From: Trichoplax sp. H2
Taxonomy: Eukaryota > Placozoa > Uniplacotomia > Trichoplacea
Direction: 5' to 3'
NCBI GenBank assembly: GCA_003344405.1
Contig: NOWV01000006.1
Span: 1,149,461 to 1,213,460 of the forward strand
Length of the DNA stretch: 64,000 nucleotides
Position 1 is the stretch's first letter, and each line of letters starts with the position of its first letter. Below, piece after piece: positions 40,441 through 52,430 of the stretch. The notes below the pieces were generated by a model. That model saw only the letters and a list, made by a program, of their open reading frames with translations, ran no database searches and was not told the DNA's origin. The translations under genes and the position numbers were made by a program.

Positions 40441-43400
40441 ACGATGATGAAGATAGTGTTCCGAGAACAGAAACAGAAAGAATTATGGCTAAAATGTGGT
40501 GCGATGTGTTACAGTTGAAAGCTGTTGATATTGATGAAAGTTTCTTCGATCTTGGAGGGTAAAAGAATCCTATATACTATAACACTGCTTACTTGCTAGT
40601 ACTAATGAAGTTTGCTGTAAGATTGGTCGAATGTATATATTCATAATCATAGGCTATTAAAAGAGTATAAGATCAAGTAATGCAATTTATTAATTGGCTA
40701 CTTTACGATCATTTATTGTAACTTTTCTAGTCATTCTCTTATGGCAACGAAATTAATTACATCGATTAACGATCGGTTTAAAACCAAGCTGAGTGTCCGT
40801 GATTTGTTTACGTATAATACTGTTATAAGTATGGCCTCTTACGTTGAAACAGAATTAGGTATATCGAGTGACCTAAGTGGTAGGCAAACGTGAGTCGAAT
40901 AATTTTATGAACAGATTACAATGTTTACAGTAGTGTTTGGATCATAATCTGATTTTAATATTGATCAATTGTTACGGCGACAGTCCTCGTGAAGTAGATA
41001 TCAGCAGCTTGGAGTCTGAAGTTGAACGTTATGATGATACAGTATCTGGGTATGAACAGTATATGTGGAGAAATATGAATTTTGATTACGGTATTAAATT
41101 TAGGGGTGTCTACATCATTAAATTACTCATAGATGAGATTTGCTTTACGCCATGTAGATTGGATATACAATTGCGGGCTTTTTGGCATTCATTACGCTTT
41201 TCGAATAGATGGTATCATGGAAGTGTCTTACTAACCGGGGTCACTGGCTTCCTTGGAGCATACTTGTTGAAGGAAATATTAGCAACTACAGAGGTCTAGT
41301 TGTGCTTATTAATAATAGCTTACTTCATCATCTTATCGCAATTAAAAATTTGTTTAAAGCTTCCCAATTAAATATGCATTATTATTTTATTGTAGGTTGA
41401 CGTATATTGTATAGTGCGAGAAGTACCCGATAGCAGCGGTAAGGATCGCGTAAGAGCTAATCTTGTAAGTTATGGTTTGCTACCGGCTGATCGTAATGAT
41501 TCAAGTGGCGCTAACCAAGATTTCGAAAATGCATTTTCTAAAAGAGTGTATGCAATCACCGGTAAATAATAATATAATTATAATCGTAGTGTAGTTGTTG
41601 TGTTATATTGCTCCATAACAGTATAAAGTGTGCTTAGTCCATACTGTATAGTATATCACTCAAGTAAGGTTTTCTATGTTACATGTCTTTATGCGATCTA
41701 AATTCATGTAGGCGATATAACTTTACGAAATCTTGGAATGACAGAGGAGGAATTTATCTTTTTGAGTTATGAGGTGAGTAATATTTTGTGAAGCACATTA
41801 TAAATCCATACATGTATCCAATTTGTTGACTGATTTTGGATTAAATATAAGATGATAGTTTACTTCTTTATTGCTGACAGGTTGATTACGTTATACACGC
41901 TGGTGCTGTGGTTAATTTAATATACCCTTATAAAGTTAGTAATAAAATCGTGCTTTGATAAACTAGTAACATACCATGATCCGTACGAAAGAGGATCTAC
42001 GTATTAGGAATTCGATTTTGTAAATCCTTATCGTAAAGGTAGCTGATATTACTGATTACTTTCTTAGATGTTACGATCTGCAAATGTAGTTGGTACGAAA
42101 AATATCATTAAATTTGCTTCAGTTGGTAAGATAAAGCCTCTACATCATATTAGGTAAGGATAGGTTGTTCGTTCGTAGCTAAAACCTGATGACAATTGTA
42201 AAGTTGCATTACAGTTTAGGATATACTTAGGCAGGCTTTTAACAGAATCTGTTATATTATTTCAGTACAAATGGTATATTTCCGAGAGGAAAACACGGGT
42301 GCTCTGAAAATGATGACATGATACAATTTGCCAATCGTCTTACTGATGGGTAACTGAATCTAACCTCTGTAAAGAATGAATTTCATCTTTATTTGTTTTT
42401 ATTGGAATATCGCTAACCTATATTTTTTGTTAAATCATAAATTACTGTAGATATGCGCAATCAAAATGGGTAGCAGAGCAACTCGTGCTGCGGGCACGTA
42501 ACAGAGGACTCCCAGTTGTTATTTACCGGCCAGGTAAACGTATTAGTTTTTTAACTGACGACTTTGTTAATTTTAACCTTTAAATTTATTCTATCTCAAA
42601 GGAAATCTATCTGGAGATAGAGATACAGGTGCTTGGAATCCTTCAGACTTTATTTTCTTGATGCTAAAAGCTTGCGTTGGTGCTAGATGTGCACCAAATA
42701 TCGATTGGCAGTTAGAGATGACACCGGTAGATTTTGCGAGCGAAGCTATTGTCCGTTGTACCCAGGTGATATAGCTTTATCTATATTACTATACGTCGCT
42801 TAACGTTACGATACAGGGGTTTACATATTTTATTATTACTTAGACAGTAGTTACAGATATATGAACTAGGATAGCATGCTTTTTCAAAGTATGCAAATGT
42901 GCATTAAATTAAACTTTATGAATTACAGCGGGTTGTTGATATAGAATATCTATGAATATACTAAAATATACACGCAGATTGTTCATTCTTCATAAAGATA
43001 TTATCAGTAGCAACTTATTTACAATTATATATTATTCATGACTAGAATCTCACTAATTGCGTTGGGCGAATTTACCATATAACCAATAGAAATACGGTAT
43101 CTTTCCGGTATGGTCTTAGTATTATATACCTGTTTTATATATTAAAGTAAAGATTAATTCAATATGGGCAATGTAGTTACGATCAGTTGTAGAACTTTTG
43201 ATTGTACGCGTGTTTATAGATGAGAACTATGTATTACTCTTACAGTTTGGTTTGCGATACCTTAAGCCAATTTGGTTGCACATTAAAATCTGTTGATTAC
43301 GAAGAATGGTTTCAAATGTAAGGGATCGAAATACAAGTATTTCCATAAATTTGATTATCTTTTCGCAGAAGTGATCAATTATATTATTATCAATCTAATT

Positions 43401-45375
43401 AATGTAACAGACTTCATAACGATTCTGCTTCGGATGCTGAATTAAAGGTTGGAAAATTACTGGAGACGTTAGTAGGGTGAGCTATTGTGAAGATATATAT
43501 ACGTATAACATAAAGTGGCGTGCTTTTGCCAAGTCAGATTCACAAAGTTTACGTTTAAACATACTGACTTTATATGGAATTATCTCCTGTTTTAAATAAT
43601 AGTACTTGATAAACGCTGTATATTTTTCAGCAATTATTCTGTTTTATATCTTTTAGGAATGATATGTCTTTCTTTGGAAATTCCAACACATTCGACAACT
43701 CCATCTTTACCGATCAATTGACAAAGTTTGGTCTTACTTATCCGAAAATTGATAAAGACCTAATTGAAACCTACTCAAAATATCTGGAGTGTCTTAGGAG
43801 TACTAAAATGATTTCTGAAGAGGGTACAGTATACACTAAGTGTTTATTTTTTGATTAATGTTGAGAATTTATGGGTTTTAATAATAAAGAAAGACCGCTT
43901 GCATTACAGAATTACAGGAGGTAGCTAGTATCAGCAGAGCATCAGGTATGATATGATATTTAAACGACCTCCTTTCTTTATGCCCAAAAATATTAATATT
44001 AATCATTACTACAATTTAAAATAGAGAATCAACCATTACGTGGTCAAGTAGCAGTAATAACAGGCGCCTCAAGTGGAATAGGAGCAACTATTGCTAAACA
44101 TTTAGCTCTTGCAGGAGCTTCCGTTGCATTAGGAGCTAGGCGAATGGACAGGTTGGATATCTTTCATGCGACCATAAGATTTGCTTATAACTTATTTTCC
44201 ATGTTTAAAGCTTCTAAGCTATTGTGATTACTATTATTTAAATATATTTACTTAAGGCTTAAGTCCCTTTGTCAAGAAATTAGATCGGAGGGTGGTAAAG
44301 CTATTGGCGTACCAACGGATGTAACCAAAAAAGTTGAGGTAAAGATGATGTCACATAAAATAGTTTTCTACTTTAAAATGATAACATACTGTATACACAG
44401 GGTTGTCCGCTACATTTACTTATTGCTTACGGCGACGGCCTGGTTGAACCTTAGGTAGAGAAATTAGTGAATACAGCGAGGGAAGTTTTCGGAGAAGTTA
44501 CTATACTTGTCAACAACGCTGGTTGTATGTACTACACCGAAATGAAGAATGCTCATATAAATGAATGGGAAAGGCAAATCGACGTAAACTGCAAGGTAAT
44601 TTATAATGAGTCACGATATCTGCAAAATATACTTTAACTTAAAATTTGAAGCGTTAAGTAGTGCTAGTTTAATAACTAAAAATTACCGTTACGTACGCTA
44701 CAGGGTATGTTATACGGAATAAGCAACGTTTTAAGCAGAATGTTAGCAAATGGTTGTGGCCATATTGTTAACATTTCATCAGATGCTGGTAGAAAGGTAA
44801 AAAGTTAATAACACCTAGGTAGCAGACATCGAAGAGAATCTAGACATTTATATATATTTATATTAGGTATTTCCTGGTCTAACGGTTTACTCCGGCACGA
44901 AATTCTTTGTTGAAGCCATTTCGCAAGGTGTACGATTAGAAACCGCCGGTTCTGGTGTAAGAGTTACAAGTATTCAACCTGGTACGTTAATTAGATACAA
45001 TTGGAATATTTTAATTATTATATCTAAAATGTTTGAAGAATTCCTGCTATGCTTATTGTTGTATAGGTGATGTATCAACGGAAATTCTAACTTACGGTGT
45101 AGATGCTGAAGTAAGTACATATATTTGTGCATTTATTGCATATATGAGCGTATATTAGCATTTTTTACAAATTTATTTAGAACTACCAAAAATGATTTTA
45201 TTCAATGGTTAATGAAATGTTATGATTTAAGGCTCGAAAGAAATACGGTGGCAGTGCAGAATCGAAAATATTACGACCCTTGGACATAGCTAATGCTGTG
45301 GTATATGCTTTAACACAACCAAGTTTTGTTGCTGTGAATGAGATACTTATTGAACCTGCAGATGTACCATGTTAG
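37139..45375 (+). CDS. NRPS-like A-T-R-R multidomain carboxylate reductase, 1317 aa
   Basis: Predicted to adenylate a carboxylic acid, load it on a phosphopantetheine carrier, release it as aldehyde and reduce that to alcohol. Exons: 37139-37652, 38862-39415, 39580-39795, 39943-40056, 40192-40274, 40364-40558, 40731-40889, 40984-41293, 41396-41561, 41712-41773, 41881-41934, 42068-42153, 42266-42349, 42451-42533, 42602-42765, 43220-43317, 43411-43476, 43657-43828, 43918-43945, 44025-44151, 44257-44338, 44455-44595, 44704-44796, 44867-44981, 45067-45110, 45232-45375. They total 3954 nt with matching phases. Adenylation motifs: YSSGTTGKPKG (A3), YRAGDWG (A7), VKVRGYSIEL (A8), AKLDKK (A10 Lys). 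Carrier: DLGGHSL, Ser561. Thioester reductase: GVTGFLG (697-703), YAQSK (Y867/K871). SDR: TGASSGIG (1082-1089), NNAG, S1212, Y1225, K1229. The same domain order is known from fungal ATRR glycine-betaine reductase; the substrate here is unproven. The linker at 41050-41100 might hide an extra intron. Confidence 0.92.
38569..38592. repeat. Perfect 24-bp palindrome in NRPS-like intron 1
   Basis: The half site TTAGTCAATCCT (38569-38580) is followed directly by its exact reverse complement. A partial third copy, CCAATCCTAG, follows at 38601-38610. The element is in the 1.2-kb first intron, about 270 bp before exon 2. It could be a dimeric factor site or a small inverted repeat remnant. Confidence 0.8.
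40440..40889 (+). other. Peptidyl/acyl carrier (T) domain
   Basis: The carrier begins with TETERIMAKMWCDVLQL and has FFDLGG|HSLMATKLI, where the bar is the intron between 40558 and 40731. Ser561, which would take the 4'-phosphopantetheine arm, is intact. This needs a phosphopantetheinyl transferase such as AASDHPPT, which animals have. Confidence 0.88.
41200..43476 (+). other. Thioester reductase (R1) domain
   Basis: An extended-SDR fold of the Lys2/CAR terminal type: SVLLTGVTGFLGAYLL nucleotide-binding loop, VDYVIHAGAVVNLIYPY, SANVVGTKNIIKFAS, catalytic DGYAQSKWVAEQLV, then VVIYRPGNLSGD. The Tyr and Lys of YxxxK are present, so NAD(P)H-dependent release of the carrier-bound acyl group as aldehyde is plausible. 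The stretch before the loop is poorly conserved. Confidence 0.88.
44025..45375 (+). other. C-terminal classical SDR reductase (R2) domain
   Basis: A complete classical short-chain dehydrogenase of about 250 residues: GQVAVITGASSGIGATIAKH, DVTKKVE, ILVNNAG, IVNISSDAG, VYSGTKFFVEAIS and RVTSIQPGDVSTE. The S-Y-x-x-x-K catalytic set is present. Fusion to the carrier and R1 suggests it reduces the released aldehyde further to an alcohol. It is encoded in the last seven exons, and the phase continues from R1 without a stop. Confidence 0.88.
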
Positions 45376-46433
45376 GATATCGCTGATATGCATTATCGTA
45401 ATTTCTGTAAATTCCTGGATACTTATTTTATATCTCATTAGGCTTAGCTTTATTTCGTGGCCTTAAAAGCTGTGTGCTCGATATTAATGTTATTAAATGA
45501 CCTATCCTATGTAGTAGCTATATAATACCTAGTTATAATTAAGGGGAATTTACCAAAATAACCTTAAAGTGATAGTTACTTCTTTTTACGGCTTTATAAT
45601 CTTGTTTTTAAATTATAAGATATGGTATTTATACTATAATGATAATTAACCTTCTTTTTGATTTGCCGGATAATTGCCCGTCTTATTCGTTATTATTCAT
45701 CGTGCAATAATTTAGGTCGCTTAGGAGTCGTTCAGTTTTTATTAACTTTTCAATTGTACTTATGATGCTCTAGCCATTTCCTATCCATGATCTTAATAAA
45801 CTGGACGCACGTTATTAATTATAGATATATTAGATAGATATCGAAATCGGCACTTTCGTGAAATTGATTTGCTTTTGGACTTTTTAATCTTTGAATTTAC
45901 GTAATTCAGGCGTTTTTATTCCGGAAAGATTACATTCGATACTCTACGAGCATTCAGCAATAATGTTTATATTTATAAGCAAACTTTTCAAAGTGCCTCA
46001 ATCGCAAATACAAATGCGAGCGTATGACATTAGTGCCTTATACAATTAAATGTACTACAGTACAAGATCTAAAATGAAAATCTTTGACATAACAAGTAGG
46101 GCAAAAACGAAAGAATGTAATTTTTACAAACAAGAACAGATGTATATGGAAACATAGATCAAAATGACATAAGTTACATTTACCATTCTGTCATTGTTGT
46201 ATCTATACAGTGCAAACAGAGCACGGTCTTCTAGAAGAGTGTATAAGTAATAATGCAAAATCAAAAATTTCTTCAAAGACCATACTGTAGACTGGGTATA
46301 GATTGTATCAACTATTCGCAAATATTTCTGAAGATGAATGCAGAATTAAATAATACAGGATAAACATCATCAGAAAACAGATAATTTATGAGTCAAGTTA
46401 TCAGATTAAATTCGTATTATTCCAGTAATAGCT
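45376..46433. other. Convergent intergenic region between NRPS-like gene and GOPC
   Basis: Contains both 3' UTRs. A candidate AATAAA for the NRPS-like gene is at 45795-45800. No exon, repeat or element was recognised. Confidence 0.55.
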
Positions 46434-49400
46434 TTAAGTCTTATCCGAGTGACTGGTGTCGTCCTCTTTCAAGTTTACCATAGAATTTTCTTTATCCTCA
46501 TTCAATTCTGGATTATCACTTGAAACTTCAGCTTTATCTGATGCAGATACAGTGTTGTCCGACTTACTATCCTCATCTATTTCTGGCGAAAGTCCTTTCG
46601 TTGTGGTCTCTGACTGATTTCTCTCCATAGTATTCGCATCCTGTCCTTGATTACCTTCCATAACAGAACTTTTATCTGTTGTTGAGCTCATCTGATGGTC
46701 ACCATCAGGACTTCTTACATTGTGAACATCAACTCGGCATGTTATGGAATCATCAGATGATTTCTGTAACTCCTCGGTAGTAGACATGACACCACTGGCT
46801 AATTTTTGAATATTTTGCTCAGCTCTTCGTCTTATTTCAGCTCGTCGTTTATCTTCATCATAGAGCTCTTTTGTAGGACCGTCAACAGAATTAACAGAGG
46901 AATGACGATCAATTTCTGAATCGCCTGATACACCATCGTCTTCAGAGGAGTCGTCCGGGGTGACATAAACAACTTCCAAAAGAATTTCACCATCTGCTTT
47001 TGATAAAATATGAACAGCTTCAACATGACTGGAATGTTTCAAAGACATGCCATTCACTGATAGGATTGCATCGCCAATATATAAACCTTTACAACGTTCA
47101 GCTGGTGTTTGTTTATGGATCTCTGATATTAAAATGGGAACCCCATATTCTCTACCTCCCTATCATCAAATGTAGTCGTAGTTTTAGGCTACTAATAGGT
47201 ACGATAGATATATCGTCAAAGCTGTTTACTTTAGGATATTAACCAACTATTTACGCGATTATTAAAGTTTATTGACATTTTATGTCAATCCTTTATTATT
47301 TTTGATAAGTGATACAATGGCCCTTATATCATGCAATGTCATAGTTTTAGTTGTTTAGGCAATAATTCAAAATTAAATATTAGAGTACTTACCGTAATAG
47401 AAATCCCTAATCCTTCAGAACTATCCTTAAAAATTTGGACAGTTCTTATTTGGCCAATTCCTCTACGCTTTTGATGCTTAGGTACTTTAACTGGTGTTGG
47501 AGATTGAACCGGCTTATCGCTAGATTGGTTTCGCATTTTGCAAGTTTTGACGACAGTTTTATGCCGATGGAGATTGATTTCAGCCTCCAGTTGATTCCAT
47601 AAAGCTTCATGTTGAGCGCCTTTCATATCTCTACCTAGTAATTGTAATTGCTGAACTCTAAAAGTAGTTATCAAACAAGGCAATACAATAAATATTCGAC
47701 GTAAGTGTATAAGCTTTAAGACGAAAGTGAGTGATAGATTGAAGCAAGCAACAGTCCATGATTCTTTAGGTTCGCGTAATGAATTTACAAGTAATGAAGA
47801 GTAAGAAACTAATTACAGAAATATTAGCTAACCTCCCAGCCAATTCTTTATCTAGATATTTGGTAGCCAATCTAGCAGCATATAACTCGCTTTGTAAATA
47901 ATCGATATGATATCTTAAGTCTACATTTTCTTTCCTAAGTAATTCGACTTCGGCTCGTAAGCGAGACTCTCGATAGGCACTCTGGCGAGATTGTTCTATC
48001 TCCAAAGCCTATAAAATTGATAATATTAATACGTGTGTCAATCAGTAAATGGCAATAACGAAAACATCTAGCTAGAATATCAATCCTAGTCAAAGTAATT
48101 TTATCCAACCTGGTAGAGAAGTATATATGACAGCAGATATTAATAATTGATAGTTCGAATGTATAAAGTTAGATCTATAGTACATAAGTAGCGGAGATAA
48201 CATAACTCATTCACATTCTTACGGGAACTCACAAGTTTAGATTTATTCTTATCACCATCGATGGGTTGATTGTCGGAATTTGCCCCATCCTGATCAGGAT
48301 GTAACCGCACCAATTGATTGTGTAGTTCTTTTTCTAGAGCACATTTTGCAGCTCTTTCATCACAAATATCGGCTCGTAAACTGATAAGTTGTGCCTAGTT
48401 CAGGGTCACGTTAAATATTTTATAAAAATTTTATTATAGAACATGATTAACCATATTAGTTTTCTAATCTTAGCAAAAAGACATTATCGCATATTCTTGT
48501 AGAAATATTTACGGCATGACTAAATGAGGCGAATATTACAATTGATTTCGTTCTAAGTAATGATTATCGGTTATCTAAATGACTATATTAGATCGAAACT
48601 CGATTGAATGAGAATAAATGGACGTCTCACCGTTTAATAGACTACACAATAAAATTATCAGTGAATGTAGGTTCTAAATTACTGTCAGTATAGTATTCAA
48701 AGCGTAAGGTTGCTATATGGAGCAGCCTGGAATGATAATTAAACGTTATTTTTATTTATAACTTTAACATTGAACTATTCAGATATATTCAAGATGTAAC
48801 ATGTGGTCGCAAATTCGTATGTAACGCCATTTTCAGAAGAGAGCAGTTTCAAATGGTTAGAATCGGTACGAGAGTATCAATACACATTTGAATCATTTGT
48901 GCTCAAATATGAAATTTTGTGTATAATGCTGTAATGGCTGCACATGCTTATTTATTATGTTGTAGGTAAGTGATGAACTGCCAAAGTAGACAAATTATTA
49001 TTGTACTCGGATTGACTTGAAGCAACTAAACAAAATTTCTTGACATTCACTCGCTGAAATTTTATCCAAGTACCTGTGTGGTTACAAAGTAGAATACAGT
49101 ACACACTATTATTAATGACACTAACGGAAAGAAAAATTCTTGGTCATAGACAAAATTTTATATTGTACGAATTTACACTGTACAGTATATAAGTTTAATA
49201 CTTGGTTACTAGTTAATGCAATTTATAACACTAGCACTAAAAGCGTAAATTTTCATAATGTTAACAGATATACAGGTGGATTTCTATCCAATAATTTTCT
49301 TCGCAGTGTACTGTGCGATCTATCTTTAACAGGAATTATATATCATACATTGTATTCCTCCAGAAGTATGCATATAACAATGTTTAATGTACTGTACGTA

Positions 49401-50294
49401 TACATCAATCAATTATGATTTATGTTGTACAATTGCTGCATTATAATCCCTATTAGGATAATACCAGGCCTTTAAAAATGCCACATTCAATATAACAAGT
49501 ACCTTCCTAATATAAAGATAATCGAGTGTAGGTGCAAACGAGTTTAGATTGTTTCTAATAAGATACCCATAAGATACTCGTATATTATACAGTACTAAAA
49601 TTTCGTACAGTTCATCATTTATTGTTACATTTTTAAACTGATAATTAATTGGTGATGCTAATAATGGTGTATGATTCAGTACTATGTGTACTGCGAGTGA
49701 TTCAAGAGCATCTAATAAGGAATGCATCAGTATCCTTATTCCTTTCCTGCTGTCTGTAAATTATTTCGTAAATTGCATTAAGATTTAGGCTTGTCCTTGG
49801 TTTTCATATGGCTAATTCAGTACAGTAGCAGGACGTAGTGAAATTTTATCATAAATCGTACTAGAATAGTAGACAGTAAACAGCAACTGGTAGGCCAACG
49901 TCATTACCAATTACGAGATTTACATCAAAAGATTGGGGACCTTATTTAATTATACAGTATTAATATCATATTACATAATGGTTATACTCTGATAGCGTCG
50001 ATTCTAGAAATCATATAGTATATAAAGTGATTCGAGAATCAATCATTAAATTAAATTAATTATAAATATCAGGCCAACCTCATATTTAGCATTGGATTGG
50101 AAAATGGCTTGAGCTTTTTGTGACAACTGCGCGAATGCAGAGGATAAAAAAGTCATTTTATTTCTTCCATCAACAGTTAGCTCGAACTGGTCAGGGTCAA
50201 TTTGACCTAATAATAGATCTAAATCTACAAAGCTCTTGTCAAAGTCTTTTTCTAAAACTTCTAACCAAGAAAGCATTGTTACACCGGTGGCCAT
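46434..50294 (-). CDS. GOPC: GOPC (PIST/CAL) Golgi PDZ and coiled-coil protein, 514 aa
   Basis: GOPC is a trans-Golgi adaptor whose PDZ domain binds C-termini of membrane cargo (CFTR and receptors in mammals) and directs sorting or degradation. Exons in transcript order: 50294-50079, 48394-48233, 48008-47833, 47657-47393, 47159-46434; total 1545 nt, phases agree. The N-terminus [20 protein letters not shown], the coiled coil [20 protein letters not shown] and [21 protein letters not shown] match human GOPC very closely. The PDZ domain runs from [20 protein letters not shown] to [10 protein letters not shown], with the carboxylate-binding loop as GLGIS. After it comes a tail of about 170 residues rich in Asp, Glu, Ser and Thr, longer than in human GOPC (462 aa). 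The start ATG is 22 bp from a pentamer-repeat tract. Confidence 0.96.
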
Positions 50295-50316
50295 GATGTC
50301 TGCTTTGGTGAACCTC

Positions 50317-50524
50317 TACACTGTACAGTGTACAGTCTAGAGTGTACACGGAGTCTACAGTACAGCACAGTACTGTAGGGTTGAGTACAGTACAGTACAG
50401 TACAGTACTGTACACTGTACAGTAGTTGAATAAATTTAATTTAATATCCTACCGATTCTACAGTACAGTACAGTGTACAGTATAAATACTGCTAAGAGTA
50501 CAGTATGTTGTACAGTACTGTACA
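50317..50524. repeat. GTAC-W pentamer lattice tract C, adjacent to GOPC start
   Basis: Runs of TACAG and TACTG pentamers start 22 bp upstream of the GOPC ATG. The longest clean run is around 50386-50415 (five TACAG units, then TACTG and the out-of-register piece TACACTG). This tract must lie in the promoter or 5' UTR unless the GOPC transcript has an upstream exon. Confidence 0.88.
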
Positions 50525-50723
50525 AAATTTCGCTTTGTATTGTAGTAGATTTTGTCTTTTAAACTGATATTTTATGATGGCAATTACGAGTAGCGTAATT
50601 CTATCAACTTGTATCAAAAATTTGCTTTCTAGCTACATAATGGTATAAAGTATAGTAATTTCACGTTAGTTTCAGTAATATTTTTTCCTTTTTTCGGAGT
50701 CTGAAAAGAAAATAAACACTTCG

Positions 50724-50902
50724 TACTGTACAGTGTACAGTACAATATCCCCAGTCCTCTGGGCTGTGGCGAGGGCTAAAGTCTGTTGTTAATAACTGTA
50801 CTGTACAGTACTGTACTGGAGATAACAGTACAGTACAGTACTGTACTGTACTGTACGTACAGTTTGGTAGTCTAAAGACGTATTGTACTGTACTGTACAG
50901 TA
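50724..50902. repeat. GTAC-W pentamer lattice tract D
   Basis: Four clusters (50724-50744, 50795-50818, 50827-50862, 50885-50902) are separated by unique DNA. Within 50827-50862, three TACAG units switch to TACTG units, giving a palindrome centred on the switch point. Confidence 0.88.
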
Positions 50903-51176
50903 ACCAAGCCACCGGATACTGCTCAAGTTACATTTCAGGCGTTTAAGAAGTCCATTGTTAGCCATAGAGATTGAAATTTTTCTTTTAACTCCATGACTTC
51001 GATATTTTTAACATGACTTTTCCAAGATACAGCCTCGATTAGCTGTAAGGCTGTCTTGGAAACATGTTCAAAATGCCGAGATCTAATATACAAGCAATAA
51101 TATCATTTCGATTTGTGTTTACAGTATCCCCACAATCATTTATAGACCTGATGTTCAGTAGGTAGTCAGTAACATG

Positions 51177-51284
51177 CTGTACAGTGTACAGTACTGTAGA
51201 GATGCAGTACGGTACAGTACAAGTTTTTTTCTTATACTGTACTGTACTCAGTACACTAAAGTCTACACAGTACAGTACAGTACA
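51177..51284. repeat. GTAC-W pentamer lattice tract E
   Basis: Short runs at 51177-51220 and 51235-51284, with point variants (for example ACGGTACAG). Located about 0.5 kb upstream of the LicD-like gene. Confidence 0.85.
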
Positions 51285-51758
51285 TCGAAAATTTACCAAC
51301 GTTGCTACAGCTTCCACTGTTGTGTCCATTGACTTAACACTACATTCTGTGTAACATAGTTAATGAGTTTTAGCAAATATCGAGTTGGAGATTGTAGCCA
51401 TGTTGTAGCATATATTAAAATGATAAGCTGCATACTAACTGCTATACGTGTATCCTTATTAAATCAAGTTTAGATTTGACTTCTGCAATATATATTGGGC
51501 TAGATGGTCGGGTTACATACCAACTACGCTGGATAGCTGATCTCTGCATAATTTATGTATATAATTAATATTAATTATACCTGGAATAAAGTACGTACGT
51601 ACAGTCACAGTCGCCACAAATTTAGGCGCCCTTATATCATTGCAAGAAAGGTTAAATTTTTTTAATGTTGCAACATTAGGCCTCATCGATGTTTTAGTTC
51701 TATTAAGAATCGTGACCTACTTATTATACTCTACAGGTCATTGCGTTGTCACTTTATA

Positions 51759-52430
51759 ATGCATTTCAAATTTACTTACTTTTTAAAGTTTGTTTGCGCG
51801 ATAACTTTAGTTACATTAACAATTTTACTCTATTATAAGTTAAATGTTCATAATTACTCATGGTATCACAACAGAAACATCAAACATCCATGCAAAATTG
51901 CTGAAAAGGATATGAAAGCGATGATCGACTTGTTAGGAGGAATTCATCGGACTTTACAGACTCTAAATGTGACACACTTTTTAATATATGGTACTTTGAT
52001 AGGCGCTATTAGATATGGAAAAATTTTACCGTGGGACAATGATCTTGATATAGGTGTGCGATGGAAGGATATTTCACGTTATAGCAATGCACAGTTAACT
52101 CTAGCCTTTGCAAAAGAGTCTATTACCACTAAATATTGGTATAAGAACGGTTTATATAGATTACGAAAAGGTCAATTTGCTCGCGCTGATATAATGATTT
52201 TTGACGACTACTATGGTAATGGAGTAATCACAAGAATTGGCATCGAATCGTATTATGGCTGGATTAATTACAGAAGATATCATGTTTTTCCAGCAAGATT
52301 CCTTTTATTGCCGTTACCTACTGTAAATATTGCTGGTGTCAACATATCTATTCCGAGGGAAGGGAAGACGATAATAAAGTTATTGTACCCTGACGATCAT
52401 TGGAAGGAGGTGAAACCATTCGGTTGCTGA
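51759..52430 (+). CDS. LicD-family (fukutin/FKRP-like) type II membrane protein, 223 aa
   Basis: LicD-family proteins are nucleotidyltransferase-fold enzymes. Bacterial LicD moves phosphocholine onto glycans, and animal fukutin/FKRP move ribitol-phosphate onto dystroglycan in the Golgi. Here a short cytoplasmic N-terminus is followed by a membrane anchor at about residues 5 to 25 (FLKFVCAITLVTLTILLYY). The LicD core follows: HFLIYGTLIGAIRYGKILPW with the metal-binding DNDLDIGV directly after. ADIMIFDDYY and the end motif LLYPDDHWKEVKPFGC are also typical. The ATG at 51759 is chosen because it directly precedes the anchor. A possible splice acceptor (CTACAG) just upstream suggests a 5' UTR intron. 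The coding region is a single exon, unlike its neighbours. The donor and acceptor of the transferred group cannot be told from sequence. Confidence 0.85.
   Translation: MHFKFTYFLKFVCAITLVTLTILLYYKLNVHNYSWYHNRNIKHPCKIAEKDMKAMIDLLGGIHRTLQTLNVTHFLIYGTLIGAIRYGKILPWDNDLDIGVRWKDISRYSNAQLTLAFAKESITTKYWYKNGLYRLRKGQFARADIMIFDDYYGNGVITRIGIESYYGWINYRRYHVFPARFLLLPLPTVNIAGVNISIPREGKTIIKLLYPDDHWKEVKPFGC

Noticed and set aside
37139-45375. Bacterial contamination as the source of the NRPS-like gene.
   Set aside because: The coding frame is interrupted by 25 GT-AG introns in AT-rich DNA like the rest of the window, and it sits between typical animal genes.
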